From positions 1 through 64,000 of the forward strand of contig WMBV01000017.1 of the NCBI GenBank assembly GCA_017745595.1: a stretch of 64,000 bases of DNA, given 5' to 3'. Shown here one piece after another: positions 1 to 7,251 of this stretch. How positions within the stretch are numbered: the first letter of the stretch is position 1; each line of letters begins with the position of its first letter. This DNA comes from Bordetella petrii. GTDB taxonomy: Bacteria; Pseudomonadota; Gammaproteobacteria; Burkholderiales; Burkholderiaceae_B. Under the pieces are notes generated by a model that saw only the letters and a program-made list of their open reading frames with translations, was not told where the DNA came from and did not search any database. A program made the translations under genes and the position numbers.

Positions 1-85
1 TTACCAACAAACGCTGACTGTGCACGCCCCTATGCTGCGGGACGAGTTGTTAACTCTGTGGGAGGACGGGCTGTACACAGCAGCT

Positions 86-107
86 TTATGTCCAACTTCG
101 GACATAA
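86..107. promoter_or_regulatory. Inverted repeat, possible operator
   Basis: Perfect 8-bp arms TTATGTCC and GGACATAA are separated by 6 nt (AACTTC). The symmetry and size are typical of a dimeric regulator site, but no flanking promoter is convincing. The controlled gene could be the Rieske gene at 291 or a gene beyond the left edge. It could also be a chance hairpin. Confidence 0.35.
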
Positions 108-121
108 TCGAAGCATACAAG

Positions 122-193
122 GGTGTCAGACACCGCCATAGGGAGATGGCCGCGCACACTTCGGTGTCTGACACCCTGCGGGTGTCAGACACC
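122..193. repeat. Palindromic repeat element copy 1 (left arm truncated)
   Basis: The right arm at 163-193 begins GGTGTCTGACACCC and ends GGTGTCAGACACC. A 28-nt core lies at 135-162, and only the last 13 nt of the left arm (122-134) remain. Reverse-complemented, the core begins GAAGTG and matches the copy at 20758 at about 17 of 28 positions. It lies upstream of the Rieske gene. The missing outer half of the left arm suggests decay or truncation. Confidence 0.85.
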
Positions 194-290
194 TGGCGCG
201 AGGCCTCGGCGCACACCCGCCGCGGCGCTGTTTGACACGGGCCGGCCTCATGCCCGAACATCGCTTCCTTTCATCGCCACGCGTCCCAGC

Positions 291-704
291 ATGCCAGATT
301 CCGCCCTTTCCCCGCCCGTACGCGTCTGCGACAGCGGCGCGCTGGTCGACGGCGGCCTCGGCGTCAAGCTGGCGGCCACCGACGGCGCCGGCCGCGTCAC
401 CGTGTTTTTCATCCGATACCAGGGGCGCGTGTACGGCTATGTGAACCGCTGCGCGCACATCGGCGTCGAGCTCGACTGGGAAAACAGTTTTTTCACGCGC
501 GCGGGCGACCTGCTGATGTGCGCCCGCCACGGCGCCACGTACCGGCCCGATACCGGCCTGTGCGTGGGCGGGCCGTGCAAGAATGGCCGGCTGACGCCTT
601 TGCAGGTGCACGAACGCGACGGCGCGGTGTACTGGCAGCCCGGCCCGCGGCTGCAACCGCTGCCCGCGGGCGGCATCGGCGCGGCGCCTACGGCGCCAGC
701 TTGA
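291..704 (+). CDS. Rieske [2Fe-2S] ferredoxin-like protein
   Basis: Small single-domain protein of 137 aa when started at the ATG at 291; the open frame upstream runs through the repeat element and is unlikely to be translated. It carries the Rieske cluster signature: Cys54-x-His56 in a CAHIGVELDW context and Cys77-x2-His80 in CARHGATY, with the expected spacing for binding one [2Fe-2S] cluster through two Cys and two His. No signal peptide or membrane segment is visible, so it is probably a cytoplasmic electron carrier or the ferredoxin part of an oxygenase-type system. No oxygenase is adjacent, so the partner is unknown. Its 3' end overlaps the convergent gene at 688-903 by 17 nt. Confidence 0.88.
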   Translation: MPDSALSPPVRVCDSGALVDGGLGVKLAATDGAGRVTVFFIRYQGRVYGYVNRCAHIGVELDWENSFFTRAGDLLMCARHGATYRPDTGLCVGGPCKNGRLTPLQVHERDGAVYWQPGPRLQPLPAGGIGAAPTAPA

Positions 705-903
705 AGCCCTGGTCGATGCCCCATTTGTCGGTTTCGCGCAGCCATTTGGCGCCGCACTCGAGGCAGCGAAAATGGTCTTCGCGGCAGCCCTCGCGGCCTC
801 TTTGACTGGAATGGACGAACCCCTGGTGCCCCAATCCGGGATGGGGCTCGGTCCCTGGCACGCCCGGCGCAATGGCCTGGCACCCCGTACACATGATGCT
901 CAT
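688..903 (-). CDS. Small zinc-ribbon-like hypothetical protein
   Basis: A 71-aa protein with an N-terminal CTGC and, in its second half, CREDHFRCLECGAKW. These paired cysteines (with a nearby His) suggest a small zinc-binding fold. Upstream on the minus strand is AGAGGT a few bases before the ATG, a reasonable ribosome binding site. The function is unknown. It is convergent with the Rieske gene and separated by about 70 bp from the end of the epimerase-like gene. The CxxC-pair pattern and the ribosome binding site support a real gene despite its length. Confidence 0.65.
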   Translation of the reverse strand: MSIMCTGCQAIAPGVPGTEPHPGLGHQGFVHSSQRGREGCREDHFRCLECGAKWLRETDKWGIDQGFKLAP

Positions 904-970
904 AGCGACCTCTAAACAACAATTACCAAATTGTAAAGGAATTGGTCAATTGTTGTTTGCGCGGGCGCAC

Positions 971-2176
971 TCAAGAAGCTGGCAGGGCGGCATAGCAGGT
1001 CGCCAGGTGGTAAGGCGTGCTCGAGGGCATGTCGGCGCGCGCCAACGCGCCGTCGGCAGCCAGGCATTCGCGCCAGCCGATAGCGCTTAAAAAGCGTTGC
1101 CGCAACGCGGCCAGTTGCTCGGCCAGGGCCGCCCTGGCGCCGCTGACGGCCAGGTAGCGCGCGTATTCGGTCTGCGCCCAGATGCGTTGCGTGGCATCGC
1201 GCACCTGCCCGGTTTCGTGCAGGGCGGCGGCCACGCCATGCGTCGCGCCGTCGACGCCGTGCCGGCGCGCCCAATCGCAGCCGCGCGGCGCGGCCAGCGC
1301 CAGTTCCAGCCCCGCGAACACCGCCGGCGCGCTATCGAGCAGCGCATACCACTCGAACTGGTGGCCGGGCTCGATGCGATTGTCGGGCGTGCCGAGCGGC
1401 GCTTCGGCAATGCATTGGCTGGGCGCGTGCAAAAAGGTATCGGCCACCGCCTGCGCGATGCCGCGCAGGTTCTGGGCGAACCACGCGGGCTCGGCCACCC
1501 GGGCGGCGGCCAGATAGGCTTCGGTCAGGTGCATCATGGGGTTTTGCGCCGGCCCCTGGCCAATCTGCCGCCAATCGGCCGACAGCGCGGCGTGGTACAG
1601 ACCATCGGGGCGGCGCAGGCGCGCCTCGGCCTGTTCCGCGGTGTGCAACAACGCATGGCGCGCCTCGGCATTGCGCGAGCGCTCGAAATACGCCGCACAC
1701 GCGTAGATGATGAAAGCATGCGTGTACAGGTCTTGCGTGTCGTCGAGCGGCCGGCCCTCGGCATCGACGCTGTAGTGCCAGCCGCCATGCCGCGCATCGC
1801 GAAAATGCCGCAGCAGCGATTCGAACAGCCGGTCGGCATGGCGCGCATGGGCGGGCCCGGGCGCCGTGGCATAGATATACAGCTGGCGCGCGCACGCCAT
1901 GGCGCGATAGCGGCGCGGCGTCATCGGCAAGCCGCTGTCGCCCGCCAACGACTCATACGGCAGGCCCAGTTGTTCGTTGAAGCCCGCGCCCATCCAGAGC
2001 GGCAGGATCACGTCGTCGAAATGCCGGCGCAAGCCCTGGATGACAAGAGAAAGTTCAGGTGAGGCAGGTGCGGCCATCGGTGCGTGGCGCGCGGGAGGCG
2101 CGCGCCTGAAATAACGAAGCAGCGACGATAACCCGGATTCGTCCCACAGCCGGGCCAGGCGTCGGTTCAGCGTCAT
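971..2176 (-). CDS. AGE-family epimerase/isomerase
   Basis: A 401-aa protein of the N-acylglucosamine 2-epimerase / aldose-ketose isomerase family, which adopts an (alpha/alpha)6 barrel. Family features visible are the PGHQFEW motif near residue 272, carrying the active-site His, the DLYTHAFIIYACAAYF segment in the middle, and an aromatic-rich N-terminal helix (LPLWMGAGFNEQLG). Length is normal for the family. Members interconvert free sugars such as mannose/fructose or N-acetylglucosamine/N-acetylmannosamine; the sequence alone does not decide the substrate, and no sugar operon is adjacent. Probably cytoplasmic, as no signal peptide is seen. Confidence 0.85.
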   Translation of the reverse strand: MTLNRRLARLWDESGLSSLLRYFRRAPPARHAPMAAPASPELSLVIQGLRRHFDDVILPLWMGAGFNEQLGLPYESLAGDSGLPMTPRRYRAMACARQLYIYATAPGPAHARHADRLFESLLRHFRDARHGGWHYSVDAEGRPLDDTQDLYTHAFIIYACAAYFERSRNAEARHALLHTAEQAEARLRRPDGLYHAALSADWRQIGQGPAQNPMMHLTEAYLAAARVAEPAWFAQNLRGIAQAVADTFLHAPSQCIAEAPLGTPDNRIEPGHQFEWYALLDSAPAVFAGLELALAAPRGCDWARRHGVDGATHGVAAALHETGQVRDATQRIWAQTEYARYLAVSGARAALAEQLAALRQRFLSAIGWRECLAADGALARADMPSSTPYHLATCYAALPAS

Positions 2177-2216
2177 GGGCGCGCGCGACCTGCAAGGTTT
2201 TCCGCCTGGAACGCTA

Positions 2217-2429
2217 TTAGCGGAAGATGTTTTCTTCTACCCAGTTCTGGGCGAAGATTTCCGCGCGATCGCGTGCCTCGTGCAACGACGCGCAATCGCC
2301 CAGGTACGAAAAGGCGGCATCGACTTCGGTGCCCCCTTCGGCCGTTACCGTCAGCAGTACGCCGTATCCGCCGGTATCCATGGCCGCTGTGGATACGTCG
2401 ATCAGTACTTCCTGGTCATGATGCTGCAT
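2217..2429 (-). CDS. Conserved small hypothetical protein
   Basis: A 70-aa acidic soluble protein (MQHHDQEVLIDVSTAAMDTG at the start, NWVEENIFR at the end). A strong ribosome binding site, GGGAGGAAGCC, sits directly before the ATG. I do not recognise a domain; the alternating pattern suggests a small beta-rich fold followed by a helix. It is followed 40 bp later by the epimerase-like gene in the same direction and could be co-transcribed with it. Confidence 0.65.
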   Translation of the reverse strand: MQHHDQEVLIDVSTAAMDTGGYGVLLTVTAEGGTEVDAAFSYLGDCASLHEARDRAEIFAQNWVEENIFR

Positions 2430-2609
2430 GGCTTCCTCCCAGTCGGTTACCTAAACGCGTGAATCCACGCGTGGCGCTGGCGGGGTCCAGTAGTGAGGTC
2501 CGCATGTTGGTTGGACTCGCGAGCGGCACGCAAGTTCATCTTACCGGGGCCGCGCGGGCGACGATACCCCTCGCAACCCCTAGGCGCCGCAATGGAACGA
2601 CCCGTGGTG

Positions 2610-2834
2610 CTAACCCAGGTGAATGGCGCCGGGCGATTCCATGCGCAGGGCCAGGCGGCCCTTGTCGGTGAGCGCCAAGCGCCCCTGCCCGGCCTCGCGC
2701 ACGCAGCGCAGGATCAACAAGCCGTCGGCCACGTGGGCGGGGATTTGTTCAGCCGGCACGCCGGATTCGTCGCCGTCGGCGACAACCTGCAGCCAGTGGG
2801 CGAGTTCGCCCTGTTGAATCTTCATGCCCGCCAT
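2610..2834 (-). CDS. Small hypothetical protein, possibly winged-helix-like
   Basis: A 74-aa protein. Its sequence (QQGELAHWLQVVADGD, then GLLILRCVREAGQGRLALTDKGRLALRM) has the rhythm of a small helix-turn-helix/wing domain, where LTDKGRLAL is reminiscent of the wing of MarR/PadR-like proteins. That is only inference. The start could be the ATG at 2834 or the one three codons later; neither has a strong ribosome binding site. It lies just downstream of the TauE/SafE permease on the same strand. Confidence 0.5.
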   Translation of the reverse strand: MAGMKIQQGELAHWLQVVADGDESGVPAEQIPAHVADGLLILRCVREAGQGRLALTDKGRLALRMESPGAIHLG

Positions 2835-2901
2835 GGTCGTGTTCAGGATTTGAAAAAAGCTGCCTCTACGATAGCATGCGCCATGCCCGTGATCGGCCGG
2901 C

Positions 2902-3654
2902 TCAGCGCAGCAGCGCGGGCAGCGACGAGGCCAGCAAGGCCAGCCCCGATATCGTCAACATACCTAGCACAATCTTGCGAAACATTGCGTCGCTGATGCC
3001 CAGGTAAGCCCGCGCGCCCAGCCATCCGGGCAGCAACATGGCCGGAATGGCCACCGCCAGCGACGGCGCCATCGCTCGCGTGATAACGCCACCCAGCACA
3101 TACGACACCAGCGTCGCCGCCAGCATGGCCAGGTTGAAGTTCTGGATGATCGAACGTTGCACGTCTTTTTCGAATCCGCGCAACGTGCACCACAGCGTAG
3201 GCAGCACGCCGGTAAAACCGCCCACGCCGCCCATGACGCCGCCCAGCATGCCGACGCCGGCATCCGCCAGGCGCCCTCCCCGGGTCAGGCGCGGCAGGCG
3301 CGCGGCCGCCAGCATGAATGGACACCAGGTCGCCAGAAAGCCGCCTATCAAGGCCTTGAACAGGGCCGGATCCAGCAACGGCAGCACCGCGACCCCCACG
3401 GGTATGCCCGCCAGCCCGCCGGCCACGAAGGGCAGCAGGCGCCGGGCGTCGAAACCGCGCCGCACCGTAACGGCCGCCAGTATCTGGCCCGCCAACGCGC
3501 AGGTCACCGCCAGCACCGCGGCCAGGCGCGGGTCCAGCGTCCAGGCCCAGAACGACATGGCCACCATCCCGAAGCCGAAGCCGGCCAGGCCTTGCACGAA
3601 CCCCGCCGCGGCGGCGCCCGCGACGATCAGGACCAGCGCGCTATCGAAGGACAA
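2902..3654 (-). CDS. TauE/SafE-family sulfite exporter-like permease
   Basis: A 250-aa inner-membrane protein starting at a TTG (3654) that has GGGGAA about 6 nt upstream; the frame continues further upstream, but that part is not membrane-like and has no ribosome binding site. The sequence begins SFDSALVLIVAGAAAAGFVQGLAGFGFGMV, the typical TauE/SafE first helix with glycine-rich turn, and the repeat motif GGVMGGVGGFTGVLPTLW recurs in the second half. About eight hydrophobic segments are present. Family members export sulfite, sulfoacetate or other organic anions; the substrate here is not evident. Confidence 0.85.
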   Translation of the reverse strand: MSFDSALVLIVAGAAAAGFVQGLAGFGFGMVAMSFWAWTLDPRLAAVLAVTCALAGQILAAVTVRRGFDARRLLPFVAGGLAGIPVGVAVLPLLDPALFKALIGGFLATWCPFMLAAARLPRLTRGGRLADAGVGMLGGVMGGVGGFTGVLPTLWCTLRGFEKDVQRSIIQNFNLAMLAATLVSYVLGGVITRAMAPSLAVAIPAMLLPGWLGARAYLGISDAMFRKIVLGMLTISGLALLASSLPALLR

Positions 3655-3787
3655 ATCGGTTCCCCGCCAAAAACGGCTACAGGCGCGGATCGTAACGCCT
3701 GAAACGATTTTCTGCTTGCATCGAAAAAAAAGCCGCACTACATTGAAAGCGCCGGGCATTCTGACACCCATGCGTGCGAAGCTTGGC

Positions 3788-3825
3788 AAGAGCGCCCCAC
3801 ACTCGTCCCGAGCTGGGGCGCTCTT
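3788..3825. repeat. Perfect 12-bp inverted repeat (hairpin)
   Basis: AAGAGCGCCCCA (3788-3799) is exactly complementary to TGGGGCGCTCTT (3814-3825), with a 14-nt loop. There is no T-run after either side, so it is a poor intrinsic terminator. It lies in the presumed leader of the permease gene. Confidence 0.7.
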
Positions 3826-3883
3826 CATTTGGGCGCCGGACGCCTTCCAACCGACACAATCAGGACAATCAGGTGTCTCAATC

Positions 3884-3975
3884 AGGTGTCTGACTCCCGC
3901 AGGGTGTCAGACACCGGGGTGGGCGGGCGGTCTTCGACTCTGCGGTGTCTGACACCCTGCGGGAGTCAGACACCT
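3884..3975. repeat. Palindromic repeat element copy 2 (complete)
   Basis: Two exactly inverted 32-nt arms (3884-3915 and 3944-3975) flank a 28-nt core. The left arm begins AGGTGTCTGACTCCCG and ends GGTGTCAGACACC; the right arm is its exact reverse complement. Each arm can itself fold into a hairpin. This is the best-preserved copy in the window and lies between divergent genes. Confidence 0.95.
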
Positions 3976-4041
3976 GCCCCGCCCTGCGCCGGACGGCATC
4001 CACCCCGCCCGCGACCGGCCGCCGGGGTCAGTCTTGGTAAC

Positions 4042-4491
4042 ATGCCGCGCATGAGCCAGTTCCAACATCGCAACCTGCCCCACCTGTTGCTGCATGCGCG
4101 CGAAACGCTGATGGCGTATTTCCGGCCCATCCTGAACCGCGCCGGCGTCACCGAGCAGCAATGGCGCGTCCTGCGCACGCTCAGCGAACGGGAACCCCTG
4201 GAACCCAACCAGATCGCCGCGCAGTGCCAGATTCTGCGCCCCAGCCTGACGCGCATGCTGCTGGGCATGGAACAGGCCGGCCTGATCGAACGGGCGCGCT
4301 CCAGCGCCGACCAGCGGCGCCAGGACATCCGGCTGACCCCGAAAGCACGCACACTGATCGAGCAACTGCGTCCGAAGGTCGACCAGTGCTACGAGCAACT
4401 GGAAGCGTCCGTCGGCAAAGACCGCCTGGAACAGCTATACCGGGACATCGACGCCGCCATCGCACAGATCAAGCGCAGCCCGCCGGCCTAG
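4042..4491 (+). CDS. hpaR: HpaR, MarR-family repressor of homoprotocatechuate degradation
   Basis: A 149-aa MarR-family winged-helix protein (MPRMSQFQHRNLPHLLLHAR at the start). The recognition region RTLSEREPLEPNQIAAQCQILRPSLTRMLLGME and the wing IERARSSADQRRQDIRLTPKA are clear. Length and sequence match HpaR, which represses the 4-hydroxyphenylacetate/homoprotocatechuate genes until the aromatic intermediate binds. It is followed by hpaH and hpaI in the same direction, and a palindrome that fits a MarR operator lies at 4561-4578. Start at 4042 or at the in-frame ATG at 4051; neither has a strong ribosome binding site. Confidence 0.9.
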   Translation: MPRMSQFQHRNLPHLLLHARETLMAYFRPILNRAGVTEQQWRVLRTLSEREPLEPNQIAAQCQILRPSLTRMLLGMEQAGLIERARSSADQRRQDIRLTPKARTLIEQLRPKVDQCYEQLEASVGKDRLEQLYRDIDAAIAQIKRSPPA

Positions 4492-4532
4492 TTTTTCTGT
4501 CGCATGAACCGCCCCGCCCGGCGGCCCGCGGC

Positions 4533-4561
4533 TTGCCAGCGCGGGACGCTTTCCGCATAAT
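4533..4561 (+). promoter_or_regulatory. Sigma-70 promoter for hpaH-hpaI
   Basis: A -35 box TTGCCA (4533-4538), a 17-nt spacer and a -10 box CATAAT (4556-4561) each match the consensus at 5 of 6 positions. The HpaR-type palindrome starts at the last base of the -10 and covers the expected start site, so repressor binding would block initiation. Confidence 0.7.
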
Positions 4562-4578
4562 AGTTAATGTATTAACTA
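4561..4578. promoter_or_regulatory. HpaR operator palindrome
   Basis: TAGTTAATGTATTAACTA consists of perfect 8-bp arms around a 2-nt centre. The size and AT-rich symmetry are those of MarR-family operators, and it stands directly between hpaR and hpaH. That HpaR binds it is inferred from position and family. Confidence 0.75.
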
Positions 4579-4598
4579 CATAGCCCAAAACCCCTCTC

Positions 4599-5399
4599 AT
4601 GCTCGACGCCGCCACCATTGAGGCCCTGGCCGCCCGCCTGCATCAGGCCGAACGCAGCCGTACCCAGATCCGCCAGATTTCGCTCGACCACCCCGGCATC
4701 ACCATCGACGACGCCTATGCCGTGCAGCGCCATTGGCTGGACCTGAAAATCGCCGAAGGCCGCAGCATCAAGGGCCATAAAATCGGCCTGACTTCGCGTG
4801 CCATGCAACAGGCCTCGCAAATCGACGAGCCCGATTACGGCACCCTGCTCGACGACATGTTTTTCGGCGAAGGCGATATCCCCGCCGACCGTTTCATCGT
4901 GCCGCGCCTGGAAGTCGAACTGGCCTTCATCCTGGCGCGGCCGCTGCGCGGCCCCGGCGTCACCCTTACCGATGTGTACAACGCGGTCGACTACGTAGTG
5001 CCCGCGCTCGAAATCATCGATGCCCGCTCGCACCAGATCGACCCCGACACCAAGCGGCCGCGCAAAGTCTTCGACACCATCGCCGACAACGCCGCCAACG
5101 CGGGCGTGGTGCTGGGCGGACGTCCGGTACGCATTCATGAACTCGACCTGCGCTGGGTGGGCGCCATCCTGTCGCGCAACGCGGTGGTCGAAGAAACCGG
5201 CCTGGCCGCCGGCGTGCTCAACCACCCCGCCAACGGCGTCGTGTGGCTGGCCAACAAGCTGGGGCCGCGCGGCGTCACGCTCGAGCCCGGCCAAGTGATT
5301 TTGTCGGGCTCGTTCACGCGCCCCGTATTTGCCCAGCCGGGCGACACCTTCGCGGTGGACTACGGCACGCTGGGTACCGTCAACTGCCGATTCGTATAA
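4599..5399 (+). CDS. hpaH: 2-oxo-hept-3-ene-1,7-dioate hydratase HpaH
   Basis: A 266-aa enzyme of the fumarylacetoacetase-like hydratase/decarboxylase family. It adds water to 2-oxohept-3-enedioate to give 4-hydroxy-2-oxoheptanedioate in meta-cleavage of homoprotocatechuate. Typical segments are [34 protein letters not shown] (metal-binding acidic residues) and the C-terminal [17 protein letters not shown]. Length is normal. hpaI follows after 11 nt, so the two consecutive pathway enzymes are encoded together under the operator at 4561. The earlier pathway genes are not nearby. Confidence 0.93.
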   Translation: MLDAATIEALAARLHQAERSRTQIRQISLDHPGITIDDAYAVQRHWLDLKIAEGRSIKGHKIGLTSRAMQQASQIDEPDYGTLLDDMFFGEGDIPADRFIVPRLEVELAFILARPLRGPGVTLTDVYNAVDYVVPALEIIDARSHQIDPDTKRPRKVFDTIADNAANAGVVLGGRPVRIHELDLRWVGAILSRNAVVEETGLAAGVLNHPANGVVWLANKLGPRGVTLEPGQVILSGSFTRPVFAQPGDTFAVDYGTLGTVNCRFV

Positions 5400-5410
5400 G
5401 CCTCGCCACC

Positions 5411-6217
5411 ATGGATATCCTGACCAATCAATTCAAGCGCGCGCTGCGCGCCGGGCAACCGCAGATCGGCCTGTGGGCCGGCCTGGCCAGCCCCTACACC
5501 GCCGAAATCTGCGCGGGCGCCGGCTTCGACTGGCTGCTCATCGATGGCGAACACGCCCCCAACACCCTGCAAACGGTGCTGGGGCAATTGCAGGCGGTAG
5601 CCGCCTATCCGGTCGCGCCGGTGGTGCGCCCGCCCTGGAACGATTTCGTTCAGATCAAGCAGCTGCTCGATGCCGGCGCGCAGACTTTGCTGGTGCCCAT
5701 GATCCAGTCCGCCGCCGAAGCCGCGGCCGCCGTATCGGCCATGCGCTATCCCCCCGCCGGCATACGCGGCCTGGGCAGCGCCCTGGCCCGCTCGTCGCGC
5801 TGGAACCGCATCCCCGATTACGTGCAACGCGCCAACGACGAAATGTGCCTGCTGGTGCAAATCGAAACGCCGCAAGGCGTGCAGGCGCTCGACGAAATCC
5901 TGGCGGTGGAAGGCGTGGATGGCGTGTTCATCGGCCCGGCCGACCTGTCGGCCAGCATGGGGCATCTGGGCAATGCGGGCCATCCCGAAGTACGCGCCGC
6001 CATCGACGACGCCATCGTGCGCATCGTGCGCGCCGGCAAGGCCGCCGGCATTCTGCATGCCGATCCCGCGCAGGCGCGCCACTACCTGGCGCTGGGCGCC
6101 ACCTTCGTGGCGGTGGGGGTCGACGCCTCGCTGCTGGCCCGCGCCACCGAAAAACTCGCCAGCGATTTCAAGAACGCATCCCCTGCCGCGCCGGCAAAGA
6201 ACGGCGGGCCGTACTGA
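5411..6217 (+). CDS. hpaI: 4-hydroxy-2-oxoheptanedioate aldolase HpaI
   Basis: A 268-aa class II (metal-dependent) aldolase of the HpcH/HpaI family that splits 4-hydroxy-2-oxoheptanedioate into pyruvate and succinate semialdehyde, the last step of homoprotocatechuate degradation. Seen are [19 protein letters not shown], the metal-binding Glu in [10 protein letters not shown], and [18 protein letters not shown]. Start at the ATG at 5411 fits the family N-terminus ([12 protein letters not shown]). There is no clear Shine-Dalgarno, so translation may be coupled to hpaH, whose stop is 11 nt upstream. A second, related aldolase is encoded at 60085-60852. Confidence 0.93.
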   Translation: MDILTNQFKRALRAGQPQIGLWAGLASPYTAEICAGAGFDWLLIDGEHAPNTLQTVLGQLQAVAAYPVAPVVRPPWNDFVQIKQLLDAGAQTLLVPMIQSAAEAAAAVSAMRYPPAGIRGLGSALARSSRWNRIPDYVQRANDEMCLLVQIETPQGVQALDEILAVEGVDGVFIGPADLSASMGHLGNAGHPEVRAAIDDAIVRIVRAGKAAGILHADPAQARHYLALGATFVAVGVDASLLARATEKLASDFKNASPAAPAKNGGPY

Positions 6218-6237
6218 CCGCGGGCGGCCTCCCTGCA

Positions 6238-6270
6238 AGGTGTCTGACACCCTTCGGGAGTCAGACACCT
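6238..6270. repeat. Palindromic repeat element copy 3 (solo arm)
   Basis: A single arm begins AGGTGTCTGACACCC and ends GGGAGTCAGACACCT, without a core or second arm. It lies between the convergent ends of hpaI and the gene at 6309, where its hairpin could act in transcription termination or mRNA 3'-end stability. Only the loop (TT instead of TG) deviates from the arm in the complete copies. Confidence 0.9.
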
Positions 6271-6308
6271 GCTGACGACTCAGGCAGCTGCCGCCTGCCG
6301 CCGACCGA

Positions 6309-6728
6309 TCAAGAGGCGCCCGCGGTGCGCGGCATGGCCGAGGTCGTCTTGGCCGACGACTCCATCAGCTTGGTGGCGCACAGATCCGCCGCGCCGTCGA
6401 CGGGTGCCTTGGCATCGGCGAAGGTCACCCAGCCGCCTTTTTCGATCATGCCGTCGCGCTTCCACGAATCGGCGCTTTGCAGCGCCGCCAGCGCCGCTTG
6501 TGCATCCGGCGCGGCCATGAAGCGGTGCGCGCAGATGCCGGCGGCCAATTGCGCCACCGCCGCGTTGGTCGAGGCCTCGGCCTGCTTCGCCGCCGTGCTG
6601 CCGGTGACCCAGCCGCCCGCCGTGAAGCCGACGATCATGGTCACGACGGCCGCGCCCACGCATGACCATAGCCAGATGGTTTTGCTCGGTTTGTAATCGC
6701 TCCAGGCCTTCATAGGGCTATTGGACAT
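6309..6728 (-). CDS. Hypothetical single-span membrane protein
   Basis: A 139-aa protein with one hydrophobic segment near residues 18-40 (TIWLWSCVGAAVVTMIVGFTAGGWV), followed by an Ala-rich soluble part with two cysteines (GICAHRF and DLCATKL) that could form a disulfide if exported. AAGGAGATAACG before the ATG is a strong ribosome binding site. I do not recognise a named family. It stands alone between convergent hpaI and the divergent DUF3606 gene. Confidence 0.75.
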   Translation of the reverse strand: MSNSPMKAWSDYKPSKTIWLWSCVGAAVVTMIVGFTAGGWVTGSTAAKQAEASTNAAVAQLAAGICAHRFMAAPDAQAALAALQSADSWKRDGMIEKGGWVTFADAKAPVDGAADLCATKLMESSAKTTSAMPRTAGAS

Positions 6729-6891
6729 ATCGTTATCTCCTTGGTGGTTACACCGCGAAAAACATCGCGACGCGACACACTGTAGTGCAGTTGCCGCCGC
6801 GCGTTAGGACGGAATTACCCTTACCTGATGTAACAGCGCGAGGCACGTGGCTTGCTGCCCGTCGGGGCCAATCGACCCCGAGGAGCCTGCC

Positions 6892-7089
6892 ATGAGCGAC
6901 AACCTGAATGAACGCGGCCCGCGCGACCGCACGCGCGTCAACATCAATGAAGACTGGGAATGCCGCTACTGGAGCGAGAAATTCGGCGTGACGGTCGAAC
7001 AACTGCAAGAAGCCGTGCACCAGGTCGGCCCATCGGTTGAAGCGGTGCAATCGTACCTGGCCACTCCCGCCACCGGACGCACCACTTAA
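6892..7089 (+). CDS. DUF3606-type small protein
   Basis: A 65-aa hydrophilic protein (MSDNLNERGPRDRTRVNINE, then WECRYWSEKFGVTVEQLQEAVHQVGPSVEAVQSYL). The pattern 'D-R-x-R-V-N-I-N-E ... W-x-x-K-F-G-V-x-x-x-Q-L-x-x-A-V' is that of DUF3606, a short helical domain common in proteobacteria and of unknown function. The ATG at 6892 is preceded by GAGGAG at good spacing, which decides the start over the longer upstream frame. Confidence 0.85.
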   Translation: MSDNLNERGPRDRTRVNINEDWECRYWSEKFGVTVEQLQEAVHQVGPSVEAVQSYLATPATGRTT

Positions 7090-7251
7090 CAAGAATATTT
7101 CGCCTCGATCAGGCTTGCGCATTAAGATGGACGGCACATTCCGCGGTTTTTTTTAGCCGGGATCAAACGGGCGTCGCGCCTCTTTTCGCCATGGGCTTGT
7201 CGATACGCTCGCCACGGAGTCTGATGTTTTTTTGACCCCAGGAGACCGATC

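Larger units (their letters stand above)
1..290. other. Left-edge region without a convincing gene
   Basis: Frames run in from the left edge on both strands, but none has a ribosome binding site, strong third-position GC bias or a recognisable domain. The stretch holds an inverted repeat (86-107) and one copy of the window's palindromic repeat family (122-193). The Rieske gene starts at 291. The edge could still hold the end of a neighbouring gene that cannot be recognised from this little sequence. Confidence 0.5.
3655..4041. other. Divergent intergenic region
   Basis: This 387-nt region separates the permease (minus) from hpaR (plus). It holds a 12-bp perfect hairpin (3788-3825) and a complete copy of the palindromic repeat family (3884-3975). 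No additional gene is convincing. Promoters for both flanking genes must lie here, but I could not place them. Confidence 0.6.

Noticed and set aside
1-261. Open frames crossing the left edge on both strands
   Set aside because: They run into the palindromic repeat (translated as repeated VSDT peptides), have no ribosome binding site and no recognisable domain.
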